From Polynucleobacter sp. MWH-P3-07-1 (GTDB lineage Bacteria; Pseudomonadota; Gammaproteobacteria; Burkholderiales; Burkholderiaceae), in contig NZ_CP061296.1 of the NCBI RefSeq assembly GCF_018687555.1, positions 1,503,983 through 1,567,982 of the forward strand: 64,000 nucleotides of DNA. Reading direction: 5' to 3'. Below, in pieces: positions 1 to 9,442 of this stretch; within the stretch, counting starts at the first letter, position 1, and the number at the start of each line of letters is the position of its first letter. A model generated the notes under the pieces. That model was not told the origin of the DNA. It made no database searches and saw nothing but the letters and a program-made list of their open reading frames with translations. The position numbers and the translations under genes were made by a program.

Positions 1-384
1 GATGTTTTCTGCCCCAACTTTCCCATTGAGGCTCTTTTAGAGCAAATTTCCACCTTAAGAGCCAATCCTGCAAAACCTTTGGCCTATCTCGTGATGGTGC
101 CCAATCCGGCCCAGCATCCCAATGGTGACTTTTATCTAAAAGATGGGTTAATTCAAGATAACCTCTCACCCAATGCAGAAAAACTTACCTTCTCAGGGAT
201 CGGGATCTATCACTACAGCCTATTTACACATATCCAAAGTGGGGCATCGGCTAAATTAGCCCCCCTTTTGAGAGAGGCCATGGGCAAAAATCAGGTTCTC
301 GGTGAAAAATATCTCGGTCCGTGGCACGATGTCGGTACACCTCAACGCTTAAAAGAACTCAATGCGGCATATGCATCAAGCTGA
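1..384 (+). CDS. murU: N-acetylmuramate-1-phosphate uridylyltransferase-like protein, C-terminal part
   Basis: The reading frame is open from the first base of the window, so the gene starts upstream and only about 127 C-terminal residues are present. The residues match the end of sugar-nucleotide pyrophosphorylases of the MurU type: a PNPAQHPNGDF stretch, a 'FSGIGIY' core strand and the closing 'WHDVGTPQRL' motif. MurU makes UDP-MurNAc in the peptidoglycan recycling route of many non-enteric Proteobacteria. The stop overlaps the pepP start by 23 bp, so the two are probably cotranscribed. MurU rather than another NTP transferase is inferred from this C-terminus and the Burkholderiales neighbourhood; the catalytic N-terminal GXGTRM motif is outside the window. 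Confidence 0.75.
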   Translation, partial: DVFCPNFPIEALLEQISTLRANPAKPLAYLVMVPNPAQHPNGDFYLKDGLIQDNLSPNAEKLTFSGIGIYHYSLFTHIQSGASAKLAPLLREAMGKNQVLGEKYLGPWHDVGTPQRLKELNAAYASS

Positions 385-1714
385 AATTTACCAATCTCGC
401 AGATTAAAACTCGCAGAACAGATCCAGTCTAAAACTGGGAGCGGTATTGCGATTATTTCAACTGCGCCAGAATTAGCGCGTAATCGGGATAGCGAATTTC
501 CTTATCGCCATGACAGTGATTTCTTTTACCTCACTGGCTTTGATGAGCCAGGAGCAACATTAGTCATCATCGTGCAGGGTAAGTCGGTTGAGTCACACTT
601 ATTCTGTCGCCCAAAAGATCTTGAGAGAGAAATTTGGGATGGAATCCGACTGGGGCCAGATGCGGCACCTGAATCGCTGGGACTGGAGTTTGCCTACAGC
701 AACCAAGAGTTAGATACCAAACTCAGTGAATTATTGAGTAGGCATGAAGCAATTTACCTTCGCTTGGCCGAGAATGCGGAATCAGATCGTCGCCTAAGAC
801 ATTGGATGGAACAAGTACGTAAACAAAGTCGCTCAGGCCTGAATCCACCAACGCAATTGCATGATGTTGATGCGCTGATTCATGAAATGCGCTTATTCAA
901 AGATGCTCATGAAATCGATATCATGAAACAGGCCGCAGCTATTTCAGCACGCGCCCACATTCGGGCGATGCAAACCTGCAAACCCGGCATGCGTGAATAC
1001 CAACTCGAAGCTGAACTGCTTCACGAATTTCGTTTTCACGGCTCGCAAAGCGTAGCCTATAACAGCATCGTAGCTGCTGGCGAGAATGCTTGCATTCTCC
1101 ATTACCGAGCTGGCAATGCACAATTGCAGAGCGGCGATTTATGTCTGATTGATGCAGGCTGCGAACTCGATAGTTATGCCTCTGACATTACTCGCACTTT
1201 TCCTGTGAATGGAAAATTTACCGGTCCACAGCGGGCTTTGTATGAGATCACTGTGCAAGCTCAAGCAGCAGCGATTGCAGAAACGCGTCCGGGCAATACT
1301 TTTATTCAGCCGCATGAAGCTGCTGTCAAAGTATTAACTCAAGGACTGCTGGATGAAAAGCTTCTCAAACTTACTGAATTGGGCTCCCTACAAAATGCCA
1401 TCGAAACCGGTGCCTATCGTCGCTTTTATATGCACCGCACTTCACATTGGTTGGGAATGGACGTTCATGATGTGGGCTCCTACAGAGAGGCCAGTACCCA
1501 AACAGAAAAGCCTTGGCGTATTCTCCAGCCTAATATGACTCTCACTATTGAGCCTGGCCTTTACATCAGGCCGGCAGAAGATATATCCGAAGCCTTTTGG
1601 AATATTGGCATCCGGATTGAAGATGATGCCGTTGTCACTGCTTCAGGTTGTGAATTGATTTCTCGTGGAGTGCCCGTTAAGGCCGAAGAAATCGAATCCC
1701 TCATGCGCCAGTAA
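362..1714 (+). CDS. pepP: Xaa-Pro aminopeptidase (aminopeptidase P)
   Basis: A 450-aa cytosolic dimanganese peptidase that removes N-terminal residues preceding proline. An N-terminal AMP_N-like domain (about 1-170) is followed by the pita-bread M24 fold. The five metal ligands are visible: Asp264 (CLIDAG), Asp275 (SYASDITRTF), His362 (SHWLGMDVHD), Glu397 (TIEPGL) and Glu420 (IGIRIEDD). Length is close to E. coli PepP (441). The ATG at 362 lies inside the preceding gene; a second in-frame ATG at 371 is equally possible. A UbiH-type gene follows after 10 bp, the pepP-ubiH pairing common in Proteobacteria. Confidence 0.95.
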   Translation: MRHMHQAEIYQSRRLKLAEQIQSKTGSGIAIISTAPELARNRDSEFPYRHDSDFFYLTGFDEPGATLVIIVQGKSVESHLFCRPKDLEREIWDGIRLGPDAAPESLGLEFAYSNQELDTKLSELLSRHEAIYLRLAENAESDRRLRHWMEQVRKQSRSGLNPPTQLHDVDALIHEMRLFKDAHEIDIMKQAAAISARAHIRAMQTCKPGMREYQLEAELLHEFRFHGSQSVAYNSIVAAGENACILHYRAGNAQLQSGDLCLIDAGCELDSYASDITRTFPVNGKFTGPQRALYEITVQAQAAAIAETRPGNTFIQPHEAAVKVLTQGLLDEKLLKLTELGSLQNAIETGAYRRFYMHRTSHWLGMDVHDVGSYREASTQTEKPWRILQPNMTLTIEPGLYIRPAEDISEAFWNIGIRIEDDAVVTASGCELISRGVPVKAEEIESLMRQ

Positions 1715-1724
1715 TCGCAATCCG

Positions 1725-2882
1725 ATGAAAAACACTGCTTGCGACATTCTGATTTTAGGTGGTGGTCCCGTTGGTCTGGCTTGTGCCGCATGGACTCTGC
1801 AAAAGCATCCGGAAGCTCGACTTACTCTCCTCGATCGTAATTCAAGAAACGATCAGGATCTAGGCTCTGCTGATACTAGAGGTATCGCCCTCTCTCATGG
1901 TAGCAAGCTTTTACTCGATACGATTGGTGCCTGGCCTACCGATAGCGCACCCATTCATCAAGTGCATGTGTCTCAAGCCGGCCGTTTTGGTCGCGCCTTG
2001 ATGACTAGAGAAGAGCTCAAGCAAGATGCACTTGGCCATATTGTTCGCTACCGAGATATTCATCTGGCGTTACGCAATGCGCTACGCACTTTACAACAGA
2101 ATAGTCAAAATTTTTCTTGGGAACATATTGATGCAGCTGGGGTAGCACCAACAATCGAAGCCAATTGCATCGTGCATGCCGAAGGGGGATTATTTAAAAC
2201 CCAAGATTGGGTTGAATCTGGTCGAGACTATGGCCAAGCTGCTTTAGTTGGCCTAGTTGAAGTGGAAACAGCAACCGCGCATATGGCATGGGAGCGGTTC
2301 ACCTCAGAGGGCCCCCTAGCACTTCTTCCCAGTCACTATGGCAGTAATATTTTGAATCTTGTCTGGTGCGGCTTTCCTGACTCCACCAAAAAACGGCTTG
2401 CCTTAAAGGATGCAGAATTTCTCTCTGCTCTGGAGAGTGAATTTGGCACACGGATTGGGCGCTTTCTTAAGATACAAGATCGTCGCTTTTACGATTTAGG
2501 CCTCAATTACCGCAAACAGATTCATCAAGGCAATGCCGTTTGGATCGGCAATGCAGCTCAAACCCTGCACCCGGTTGCAGGACAGGGTTTGAACTTGGGC
2601 CTGCGAGACGCCTATCTCCTCTCAGAAAAACTCAGCGGCGTATTTGCCAGATCTGCACAAGGAGCAAGCGCGCAAGCAATCGAGCATGCACTGTCTGAAT
2701 ATGCCCAAAGCCGGCAAGTAGATCGAAAAGCAACGATTGGTCTCACGGATATGATGGCCAGAGTCTTTACTTCACACCTAATCCCCGTTGTACTTGCCAG
2801 GGGCCTCGCTTTAACGGCTCTTCAATGGCTTCCACCCGTAAAGACCGCACTTGCCCGTCAAATGATGTTTGGAAGGCGCTAG
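1725..2882 (+). CDS. ubiH: UbiH/UbiF/VisC-family FAD-dependent hydroxylase
   Basis: A 385-aa flavoprotein monooxygenase predicted to hydroxylate the aromatic ring of a ubiquinone precursor. It has the N-terminal dinucleotide-binding loop LGGGPVGLACA at residues 11-21, a 'DTRGIALSHGS' segment and the second FAD-binding signature 'GNAAQTLHPVAGQGLNLG' near residue 280, which is diagnostic of the UbiH/F/I family. I chose the ATG at 1725, just after the pepP stop, because the open frame from 1665 would add 20 residues with no family similarity before the Rossmann strand. Which ring position it hydroxylates cannot be told from sequence alone. It is probably translated from the pepP transcript. Confidence 0.9.
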   Translation: MKNTACDILILGGGPVGLACAAWTLQKHPEARLTLLDRNSRNDQDLGSADTRGIALSHGSKLLLDTIGAWPTDSAPIHQVHVSQAGRFGRALMTREELKQDALGHIVRYRDIHLALRNALRTLQQNSQNFSWEHIDAAGVAPTIEANCIVHAEGGLFKTQDWVESGRDYGQAALVGLVEVETATAHMAWERFTSEGPLALLPSHYGSNILNLVWCGFPDSTKKRLALKDAEFLSALESEFGTRIGRFLKIQDRRFYDLGLNYRKQIHQGNAVWIGNAAQTLHPVAGQGLNLGLRDAYLLSEKLSGVFARSAQGASAQAIEHALSEYAQSRQVDRKATIGLTDMMARVFTSHLIPVVLARGLALTALQWLPPVKTALARQMMFGRR

Positions 2883-2925
2883 CAGCCTTTAAAGCAGTTC
2901 TATGGTCGTTCAAATACAAGCATTA

Positions 2926-2948
2926 ATTTGCCTAAAATTTAGGCAAAT
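2926..2948. promoter_or_regulatory. Perfect 11-bp-arm palindrome upstream of dusB
   Basis: Arms ATTTGCCTAAA (2926-2936) and TTTAGGCAAAT (2938-2948) are exact reverse complements around one central base. No U-tract follows, so it is a poor terminator. It is centred about 40 bp upstream of the start expected from the extended -10 TGCTAAAGT (2962-2970), which would put it over the -35 region of the dusB-fis promoter. It looks like a dimeric regulator operator; the regulator is unknown. Confidence 0.45.
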
Positions 2949-2961
2949 CTAGGGACGCCTG

Positions 2962-2970
2962 TGCTAAAGT
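2962..2970 (+). promoter_or_regulatory. Putative extended -10 promoter of dusB-fis
   Basis: TGCTAAAGT matches an extended -10 (TG-N-TAAAGT). A start near 2977 would give a leader of about 44 nt before dusB. There is no good -35 hexamer, as expected if activation uses the overlapping palindrome at 2926-2948. Prediction only. Confidence 0.35.
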
Positions 2971-3020
2971 AACACCCTTTCCCATCAGCTCAAACTGCCT
3001 TTTTAGCCTCGTCTAAACAC

Positions 3021-4037
3021 ATGAAAATCGGTCCTCATCAGCTCGCCAATCAGCTCTTCGTTGCCCCGATGGCAGGAGTGACAGATCGACCTTTTCGTCA
3101 GCTCTGTAAAAAACTCGGCGCTGGTTATGCGGTATCCGAAATGATCGCCTCTAATGCGCTCTTGTGGAACAGTGAGAAGACTCAGCGCCGCGCAAACCAC
3201 AAAGGCGAATTCAAGCCGATTGCGGCGCAGATTGCTGGCGCTGATCCAGCCATGATGGCTGCTGCTGCCAAACTCAACGTAGATCATGGCGCTCAAATCA
3301 TTGACATTAATATGGGTTGCCCAGCGAAAAAAGTCTGTAATGTTGCTGCTGGCTCTGCCTTATTGAGGGACGAGCCATTGGTGCAACAAATCATTGAAGC
3401 GGTAGTCCAGGCTGTTGGAGTTGGTCCTGATGCAGTTCCAGTTACCCTGAAAATTCGGACTGGCTGGGATCGTGAGCATAAAAATGCACTAGCTGTAGCA
3501 AAACTGGCAGAGCAGTCTGGCATCTCTATGTTGACCATTCATGGACGTACTCGCGCGGATTTGTATCACGGAGCAGCAGAATACGAAACGATTCAAGCTG
3601 TAAAAAGCAGCATTAAGATTCCGGTAGTTGCAAATGGCGACATCACCACCCCAGAAAAAGCCGCTCAAGTTTTAAAACTGACTGGCGCTGATGCCATCAT
3701 GATTGGTCGTGCTGCGCAGGGGCGCCCTTGGATCTTTAGAGAAATCGCGCACTATCTTGCTACTGGTGAAACCTTGCCAACGCCTGAGATTGCTGAGATT
3801 CAAGACATCATGAACGAACACTTGCTCGATCATTACGCTTTTTATGGTGAATACACTGGTCTACGTACTGCGCGAAAGCATATTGGCTGGTATTGCAAGG
3901 GTTTGCGTAATTCTCATCACTTTAGACAGAAGATGAATACCGCCGATGATTGCAAGACCCAACTGCAAATGGTTAATGATTTTTTTGATGAAATGAAATC
4001 CCATTCTGATCGTCTCCTCTTTTTAGAAGCTGCTTAA
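3021..4037 (+). CDS. dusB: tRNA-dihydrouridine synthase B
   Basis: A 338-aa FMN-dependent enzyme that reduces uridines in the tRNA D-loop to dihydrouridine. The TIM barrel begins 'LFVAPMAGVTDRPFR' (about 12-26). The catalytic cysteine is Cys100 in NMGCPAKKVC, the same position as in E. coli DusB. FMN phosphate-binding segments follow ('VVANGDI', 'GADAIMIGRAAQGRPWIF'). fis follows after 15 bp, the classic dusB-fis operon. A palindrome and an extended -10 element lie just upstream, so transcription probably starts there instead of reading through from ubiH. Confidence 0.97.
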   Translation: MKIGPHQLANQLFVAPMAGVTDRPFRQLCKKLGAGYAVSEMIASNALLWNSEKTQRRANHKGEFKPIAAQIAGADPAMMAAAAKLNVDHGAQIIDINMGCPAKKVCNVAAGSALLRDEPLVQQIIEAVVQAVGVGPDAVPVTLKIRTGWDREHKNALAVAKLAEQSGISMLTIHGRTRADLYHGAAEYETIQAVKSSIKIPVVANGDITTPEKAAQVLKLTGADAIMIGRAAQGRPWIFREIAHYLATGETLPTPEIAEIQDIMNEHLLDHYAFYGEYTGLRTARKHIGWYCKGLRNSHHFRQKMNTADDCKTQLQMVNDFFDEMKSHSDRLLFLEAA

Positions 4038-4052
4038 ATTGGTATTTGATGA

Positions 4053-4292
4053 ATGACTTATAGACAACCTATTACTGAGTGCGTTGAAAAACATTTACAA
4101 CACTATCTTGATGACCTAAAAGATACGCCTCCGTCAGATATTTACCAAATGGTGCTAGCTGTAGTAGAAAAACCTATGCTAGAGATTGTCATGCGTCACG
4201 CAAAAGATAATCAGTCTCTCGCCGCCCAATATCTGGGTATTAACCGTAATACTTTGCATAAAAAATTAATCGAGCACAAGCTCATTAAATAA
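4053..4292 (+). CDS. fis: Fis family DNA-binding protein
   Basis: A 79-aa nucleoid-associated protein, shorter than E. coli Fis (98 aa), as in other Betaproteobacteria. The C-terminal helix-turn-helix 'NQSLAAQYLGINRNTLHKKL' spans about residues 54-74 and matches the Fis recognition helix. The N-terminal beta-hairpin that contacts Hin/Gin invertases in enterics is shortened. It is translated from ATG 4053; an overlapping ATG at 4049 gives only four codons. Its place after dusB and ahead of purH matches the Burkholderiales order. It probably acts as a growth-phase regulator of stable RNA and other promoters. Confidence 0.95.
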   Translation: MTYRQPITECVEKHLQHYLDDLKDTPPSDIYQMVLAVVEKPMLEIVMRHAKDNQSLAAQYLGINRNTLHKKLIEHKLIK

Positions 4293-4315
4293 TCTCTTTT
4301 CTTTAAATAAAACCT

Positions 4316-5899
4316 ATGATTCGTACTGCACTCCTCTCTGTTTCCGATAAACACGGCATTGTCGATTTTGCTAAAGAGCTTCATGCTCTGGGTATCCAGC
4401 TCATCTCTACAGGGGGTACGGCTAAGCTACTTGCTGAAAATAACTTACCCGTAGTTGAGGTCTCCGCATTAACTCACTTTCCGGAAATGCTGGATGGTCG
4501 CGTGAAGACCCTTCACCCGATGGTGCATGGTGGTCTTTTAGCCCGCAGAGATTCAAAAGAGCACATGGCCGCCCTGAAAGAGCATGGTATTGGCACGATT
4601 GATATGCTGGTCATTAACCTCTACCCCTTTCATCAAACAGTAGCAAAAACAGAATGCAGCTTTGAGGATGCAGTTGAGAATATTGATATAGGCGGCCCAG
4701 CAATGTTGCGAGCTGCTGCCAAGAATCATCAAGATGTTACGGTATTGATCTCGCCAAACGACTACGCACCCGTACTCGCAGAAATGAAAGCGAATCAAAA
4801 TAATGTGTCTTATCAAACCAATTTGGGATTAGCGAAAAAAGTCTTTGCCCATACAGCTCAATATGATGGTGCTATTGCAAATTACCTATCTTCTTTGGGT
4901 GATGACTTGAACCATCAGCAACGCTCTTCATACCCAGAGACTCTGCACCTGGCATTCGAGAAGGTCCAGGAGATGCGCTATGGTGAAAATCCTCATCAAT
5001 CTGCTGCGTTCTATAAAGATCTTCAACCCGTAGATGGTGCCTTAGCAAACTACCGTCAATTGCAGGGCAAAGAACTCTCCTATAACAATATTGCAGATGC
5101 AGACGCTGCCTGGGAGTGCGTGAAAAGCTTCTCTACCAGTAATGGTAATAACACTCCCGCCTGCGTCATCATCAAACATGCCAATCCTTGCGGTGTTGCA
5201 GTTGCCAGCTCGGCTCTGGAGGCCTATCAAAAAGCGTTTAAGACTGATCCAAGTTCCGCATTTGGTGGAATCATCGCCTTGAATGTACCTTGTGATGGCG
5301 CTGCGGCCGAAGCCATCTCTAAACAATTTGTGGAAGTTCTGATTGCGCCCAGCTTTAGCAAAGAAGCCTTAGCGATCTTTGCGGCAAAGCAAAATGTTCG
5401 CCTGTTAGAAATCCCACTAGGTACTGGTTTTAATGCTTTTGATTTCAAAAGAGTAGGGGGTGGCTTATTAGTGCAATCTCCTGATGCGAAAAATGTTTTG
5501 CAAAATGAAATCAAAGTGGTTAGTCAGAGACAGCCTACGCCGAAAGAGCTCAATGACATGATGTTTGCTTGGCGCGTTGCGAAGTTTGTCAAATCGAATG
5601 CAATTGTGTATTGCGCAGACGGCATGACTCTGGGTATTGGCGCTGGCCAGATGAGTCGCGTAGACTCTGCAAGAATGGCAAGCATTAAAGCTGAAAATGC
5701 AGGACTGAGCCTCAAAGGATCAGCCGTGGCGAGTGACGCTTTCTTCCCCTTCCGTGATGGTTTGGATGTTGTAGTTAGCGCAGGTGCCAGTTGTGCCATT
5801 CAACCAGGCGGTAGCATGCGTGATGAAGAAATCATCGCCGCAGCCAATGAACATGGCATTGCCATGATCTTCACTGGCACTCGACACTTCCGCCATTAA
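4316..5899 (+). CDS. purH: Bifunctional AICAR formyltransferase / IMP cyclohydrolase
   Basis: A 527-aa cytosolic enzyme for the last two steps of purine synthesis. The N-terminal MGS-like IMP cyclohydrolase domain (about 1-145) begins '[15 protein letters not shown]' and contains 'STGGTAKLL' and 'HPMVHGGLL'. The AICAR transformylase domain follows, with the catalytic Lys-His pair in '[11 protein letters not shown]' and the '[13 protein letters not shown]' motif. The C-terminus 'FTGTRHFRH' is diagnostic. Length matches E. coli PurH (529). It lies between fis and ruvC, 15 bp from the latter, probably in one transcript. Confidence 0.98.
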   Translation: MIRTALLSVSDKHGIVDFAKELHALGIQLISTGGTAKLLAENNLPVVEVSALTHFPEMLDGRVKTLHPMVHGGLLARRDSKEHMAALKEHGIGTIDMLVINLYPFHQTVAKTECSFEDAVENIDIGGPAMLRAAAKNHQDVTVLISPNDYAPVLAEMKANQNNVSYQTNLGLAKKVFAHTAQYDGAIANYLSSLGDDLNHQQRSSYPETLHLAFEKVQEMRYGENPHQSAAFYKDLQPVDGALANYRQLQGKELSYNNIADADAAWECVKSFSTSNGNNTPACVIIKHANPCGVAVASSALEAYQKAFKTDPSSAFGGIIALNVPCDGAAAEAISKQFVEVLIAPSFSKEALAIFAAKQNVRLLEIPLGTGFNAFDFKRVGGGLLVQSPDAKNVLQNEIKVVSQRQPTPKELNDMMFAWRVAKFVKSNAIVYCADGMTLGIGAGQMSRVDSARMASIKAENAGLSLKGSAVASDAFFPFRDGLDVVVSAGASCAIQPGGSMRDEEIIAAANEHGIAMIFTGTRHFRH

Positions 5900-5914
5900 G
5901 CACGAGATTACTCA

Positions 5915-6442
5915 ATGCGCTGGATAGGAATTGATCCTGGGTTACGGACAACGGGCTTTGGTGTCATTGATGTTGATGGACAAAAATTGACTTATGTTGC
6001 CTCGGGCACCATTGAAAGCGGTGATCCTGCCAAAGGCCTTCCTGAGCGTTTAGGTGCTCTCTATGCTGGATTAATCGAAGTATTGGAGACCTATCGTCCA
6101 GAGTCAGCTGCAATTGAAGAGGTCTTTCTGAATGTGAATCCTCGTTCTACTTTAATGTTGGGGCAGGCGCGTGGTGCAGTCATCGCTGCTCTCGTTTCTA
6201 AAAAACTCCCTGTAGCTGAGTACAGTGCCCTAAGAGTGAAGCAAGCCATCGTTGGCACAGGGCGTGCTGCCAAGCCCCAGGTTCAAGAAATGGTTAAACG
6301 CTTACTCCGACTCAATCGTGCCCCCGGCTCTGATGCCTCGGATGCCTTGGGTGTGGCTATTTGCGCCGCGCATCATGCACAAATACCCAAGGCAATCACC
6401 GCTGCACTTGCGTCTAAGAAGCCTCTGAAGCCAAAAGCCTAA
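5915..6442 (+). CDS. ruvC: Crossover junction endodeoxyribonuclease RuvC
   Basis: A 175-aa Holliday-junction resolvase with an RNase H fold. Acidic catalytic residues are visible: Asp7 in '[16 protein letters not shown]', a Glu in '[14 protein letters not shown]', and the C-terminal '[16 protein letters not shown]' carrying the last Asp pair. Dimeric RuvC cuts four-way junctions after branch migration by RuvAB, encoded immediately downstream. The start is 15 bp after purH. Full length and intact. Confidence 0.98.
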   Translation: MRWIGIDPGLRTTGFGVIDVDGQKLTYVASGTIESGDPAKGLPERLGALYAGLIEVLETYRPESAAIEEVFLNVNPRSTLMLGQARGAVIAALVSKKLPVAEYSALRVKQAIVGTGRAAKPQVQEMVKRLLRLNRAPGSDASDALGVAICAAHHAQIPKAITAALASKKPLKPKA

Positions 6443-6448
6443 ACAGGT

Positions 6449-6454
6449 TAAGAT
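6449..6454 (+). promoter_or_regulatory. Putative -10 element (TAAGAT) six bases before ruvA ATG
   Basis: TAAGAT is followed by exactly six bases and then the ruvA ATG (6461), the spacing that puts +1 on the A of the start codon. It would be an internal leaderless promoter in the ruvC-ruvA gap. No convincing -35 is seen. Confidence 0.35.
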
Positions 6455-6460
6455 CACCCT

Positions 6461-7042
6461 ATGATTGGTCGTATTCAAGGAACCCTCGTCTCAGTTCACC
6501 CACCTCGCCTCCTGGTGGATTGCCAAGGCGTTGGCTATGAAATTGATGTGCCGATGAGCACCCTGTACCAGCTACCCGAAGTGAATCAAAAAATTACTTT
6601 ACTCACTCACTTTCAAGTGCGTGAAGATGCCCAACAGCTCTTTGGTTTTGCTACTGAAACTGAGCGTGAGGCATTTCGACAACTCATTAAGATCAGCGGT
6701 GTTGGCTCTAGAACTGCTTTAGCCATTCTCTCTGGGATGAGCGTCAATGAATTGGCGCAGGCCATCGCACTTCAAGAAGCTGATCGCCTGACCCAAGTTC
6801 CTGGTATTGGCAAGAAGACTGCTGAACGACTTTGCTTAGAGCTAAAGGGTAAGCTTGCACCCGATTTAGGAATTGCTAATGGTAAGCCGCAAGCGATTGA
6901 GGCAAGCAGCGAGATATTGCAGGCCCTTCTAGCTCTCGGTTACTCAGAAAAAGAAGCACTCTTGACTCTTAAACAAATCCCACCCGACAGCACAGTTTCT
7001 GACGGTATTCGGATGGGCTTGAAGTATCTATCTAAAGCTTAA
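6461..7042 (+). CDS. ruvA: Holliday junction branch migration protein RuvA
   Basis: A 193-aa junction-binding subunit. Domain I (about 1-64) is the OB fold starting '[26 protein letters not shown]'. Domain II has paired helix-hairpin-helix motifs, '[18 protein letters not shown]' and '[22 protein letters not shown]'. The C-terminal domain III (about 145-193) that contacts RuvB ends 'MGLKYLSKA'. Tetramers load RuvB on both arms of a Holliday junction. There is no good Shine-Dalgarno sequence; instead TAAGAT lies six bases before the ATG. Confidence 0.98.
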   Translation: MIGRIQGTLVSVHPPRLLVDCQGVGYEIDVPMSTLYQLPEVNQKITLLTHFQVREDAQQLFGFATETEREAFRQLIKISGVGSRTALAILSGMSVNELAQAIALQEADRLTQVPGIGKKTAERLCLELKGKLAPDLGIANGKPQAIEASSEILQALLALGYSEKEALLTLKQIPPDSTVSDGIRMGLKYLSKA

Positions 7043-7047
7043 AGCAC

Positions 7048-7053
7048 TACACT
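7048..7053 (+). promoter_or_regulatory. Putative -10 element (TACACT) six bases before ruvB ATG
   Basis: TACACT, six bases, then ATG at 7060: the same spacing as at ruvA, ilvA, kdsD, pth, mutM and the TPR-LolB gene. Prediction of a possible leaderless internal start; no Shine-Dalgarno is visible for ruvB. Confidence 0.35.
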
Positions 7054-7059
7054 TGCAGC

Positions 7060-8130
7060 ATGGCAATTCATACCGACGATCTCAACTCTATTCCTGAAGA
7101 TTTACCAGAGGGTAATGATCGCATCGTCAGTGGTGCCGCAGGTAACGCCGAGGCGGTTTTTGAAAAAGCCCTGCGCCCCAAGCAGCTAGACGAATACGTA
7201 GGCCAAACCAAAGCTCGCGCCCAGCTTGAGATCTTTATTAGCGCTACTCGCGCGCGCCAAGAGGCGCTTGATCATGTCTTGCTATTCGGGCCTCCTGGCT
7301 TAGGTAAGACCACCTTAGCGCACATCATCGCCAGAGAGTTAGGCGTTAACCTGCGACAGACCAGTGGCCCCGTACTAGATCGCCCAGGAGATCTTGCGGC
7401 ACTGCTGACTAATTTAGAAACCAATGACGTTTTGTTTATAGATGAGATCCATCGCCTCTCTCCAGTTGTTGAGGAGATCCTCTATCCCGCTCTGGAAGAT
7501 TACAGCCTAGACATCATGATTGGTGAAGGCCCTGCAGCACGTAGTGTCAAGATTGATCTCAAGCCATTTACTCTGATTGGTGCAACCACACGCGCCGGAA
7601 TGCTGACCAACCCCCTGCGGGATCGCTTTGGTATTGTGGCTAGACTCGAGTTCTACACTACAGAAGAGCTGACCAAGATCATTAATCGCTCAGCAAGCCT
7701 TCTCAAAGCAGATATCGATCCAGAAGGCTCAGTAGAAATCGCTAAGCGTGCCCGTGGAACGCCACGAATCGCCAATCGACTATTGCGCCGTGTACGGGAC
7801 TATGCTGAAGTCAAAGGCACAGGCACCATTACTAAAGCGATGGCTGATGCTGCACTGAAAATGCTCGATGTTGATCCAAGCGGCTTTGATGTAATGGATA
7901 GAAAACTCTTAGAAGCCATCATGCATAAGTTCGATGGTGGTCCAGTTGGGATTGATAATTTGGCTGCAGCAATTGGTGAGGAGCGTGACACTATTGAGGA
8001 TGTTCTAGAGCCCTACCTCATTCAGCAAGGATATCTACAGAGAACTTCTAGAGGAAGAGTGGCAACCCGTCAAGCTTATGAGCATTTTGGTTTAACGCCA
8101 CCTAGTAGCAATACCAGCTTAGATCTATAG
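7060..8130 (+). CDS. ruvB: Holliday junction branch migration ATPase RuvB
   Basis: A 356-aa AAA+ motor that pulls DNA through the RuvA-bound junction. Walker A '[13 protein letters not shown]' lies near residue 75, Walker B '[12 protein letters not shown]' near 125, sensor 1 '[10 protein letters not shown]' near 175, and the arginine-finger region '[13 protein letters not shown]' follows. The winged-helix C-terminus contains '[18 protein letters not shown]'. Length is slightly above E. coli (336) because of an extra N-terminal segment. It ends the ruvCAB cluster, 6 bp from the convergent tyrS stop. Confidence 0.98.
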   Translation: MAIHTDDLNSIPEDLPEGNDRIVSGAAGNAEAVFEKALRPKQLDEYVGQTKARAQLEIFISATRARQEALDHVLLFGPPGLGKTTLAHIIARELGVNLRQTSGPVLDRPGDLAALLTNLETNDVLFIDEIHRLSPVVEEILYPALEDYSLDIMIGEGPAARSVKIDLKPFTLIGATTRAGMLTNPLRDRFGIVARLEFYTTEELTKIINRSASLLKADIDPEGSVEIAKRARGTPRIANRLLRRVRDYAEVKGTGTITKAMADAALKMLDVDPSGFDVMDRKLLEAIMHKFDGGPVGIDNLAAAIGEERDTIEDVLEPYLIQQGYLQRTSRGRVATRQAYEHFGLTPPSSNTSLDL

Positions 8131-8136
8131 CTCTAA

Positions 8137-9369
8137 TTAGCTCAGCGTCACTTTTGCAAACTTACGCTTTCCAACCTGCACAATATACGTTCCGGCCTCA
8201 ATCTTTAATTGCTTATCAGCAATCGTTACGCCATCAATCTTCACACCGTTTTGCTCAATATTGCGCATCGCTTCAGATGTAGACGGCGCTAATCCAGCAG
8301 CCTTGAGAAGGTTGGCAATTTGCATTGGTGCGCCAGAAAGAGTGACTTCAGGAATCTCATCAGGCACACCACCTTTAGCGCGGTGATTAAAGTCTTCTAA
8401 TGCTTTTTCAGCAGCCGCTTGTGAATGAAAGCGTGTCACGATTTCTTGGGCAAGTAACACTTTGCAATCTTTTGGATTTCTGCCAGCAGCAACTTCCTGC
8501 TTCATGAGATCGATTTCAGCGATTGGGCGGAATGACAACAAGGTGAAGTAATCCCACATCAAATCATCAGAGATACTCAAGAGCTTGCCAAACATCTCGC
8601 CAGGCGCTTCACTGATGCCAATGTAATTACCTTTGGACTTACTCATTTTCTCAACGCCATCTAGACCCACCAAGAGTGGCATGGTCAAAATACATTGAGG
8701 CTCTTGGCCATACTCACGCTGGAGCTCACGACCAACAAGAAGATTAAATTTCTGATCTGTACCACCCAGCTCTAAATCACTCTTGAGGGCAACAGAGTCA
8801 TAACCTTGCATGAGTGGATATAAGAACTCATGAATTGAAATAGGCACGCCATTGCGATAGCGCTTAGTAAAATCATCGCGCTCCAACATGCGAGCAACGG
8901 TATGTTTTGCTGCTAACTGAATCATGCCGCGCGCACCTAGTGGATCACACCACTCACTGTTATAGCGCACTTCAGTTTTTGTAGGATCGAGCACCATACT
9001 TGCTTGACGATAGTAAGTCTCAGCATTGACAGCGATCTCCTCTGCAGTCAATGGTGGGCGAGTGGCATTGCGACCCGATGGATCACCGATCATGCTAGTA
9101 AAGTCGCCGATCAAGAAGATGACCGTATGCCCTAAGTCTTGCAATTGGCGTAATTTATTCAGAACTACCGTATGCCCCAAATGAATATCAGGCGCCGTAG
9201 GATCTAAACCTAATTTAATCCTGAGCGGAGTCTTGGTCACTTGGCTACGGGCTAACTTTTGGACCCAATCGGCCTCAACCAATAGCTCATCACAGCCACG
9301 TTTAGTCACTTCAAGTGCCGCGAAGACTTCAGGGGTCAAAGGATATTTTTGTTCTGGTTTTGCCGTCAT
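8137..9369 (-). CDS. tyrS: Tyrosyl-tRNA synthetase
   Basis: A 410-aa class I aminoacyl-tRNA synthetase charging tRNA-Tyr. The HIGH-type motif is HLGH (residues 63-66) and the KMSKS loop appears as '[13 protein letters not shown]'. A C-terminal S4 RNA-binding domain ends '[17 protein letters not shown]'. The frame stays open to 9450, but those extra 27 codons cover the whole intergenic space and enter anmK, so the ATG at 9369 before '[18 protein letters not shown]' is preferred. It is divergent from anmK with 73 bp between starts. Confidence 0.96.
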   Translation of the reverse strand: MTAKPEQKYPLTPEVFAALEVTKRGCDELLVEADWVQKLARSQVTKTPLRIKLGLDPTAPDIHLGHTVVLNKLRQLQDLGHTVIFLIGDFTSMIGDPSGRNATRPPLTAEEIAVNAETYYRQASMVLDPTKTEVRYNSEWCDPLGARGMIQLAAKHTVARMLERDDFTKRYRNGVPISIHEFLYPLMQGYDSVALKSDLELGGTDQKFNLLVGRELQREYGQEPQCILTMPLLVGLDGVEKMSKSKGNYIGISEAPGEMFGKLLSISDDLMWDYFTLLSFRPIAEIDLMKQEVAAGRNPKDCKVLLAQEIVTRFHSQAAAEKALEDFNHRAKGGVPDEIPEVTLSGAPMQIANLLKAAGLAPSTSEAMRNIEQNGVKIDGVTIADKQLKIEAGTYIVQVGKRKFAKVTLS

Positions 9370-9442
9370 ACTGATTCGGATGCTGATACAGTTATTTAGT
9401 ATTTCAAATGTTAAGCATAATTGTCGCATTCCTGAGAACTCG

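Noticed and set aside
939..1121. Small antisense ORFs inside pepP and many other genes
   Set aside because: They are shadows of well-supported genes in other frames with no recognisable domain or translation signal.
9233..9442. Long N-terminal extension of anmK and the reciprocal extension of tyrS to 9450
   Set aside because: Each extension runs into the opposite gene and has no family similarity; the internal ATGs at 9443 and 9369 match known N-termini.
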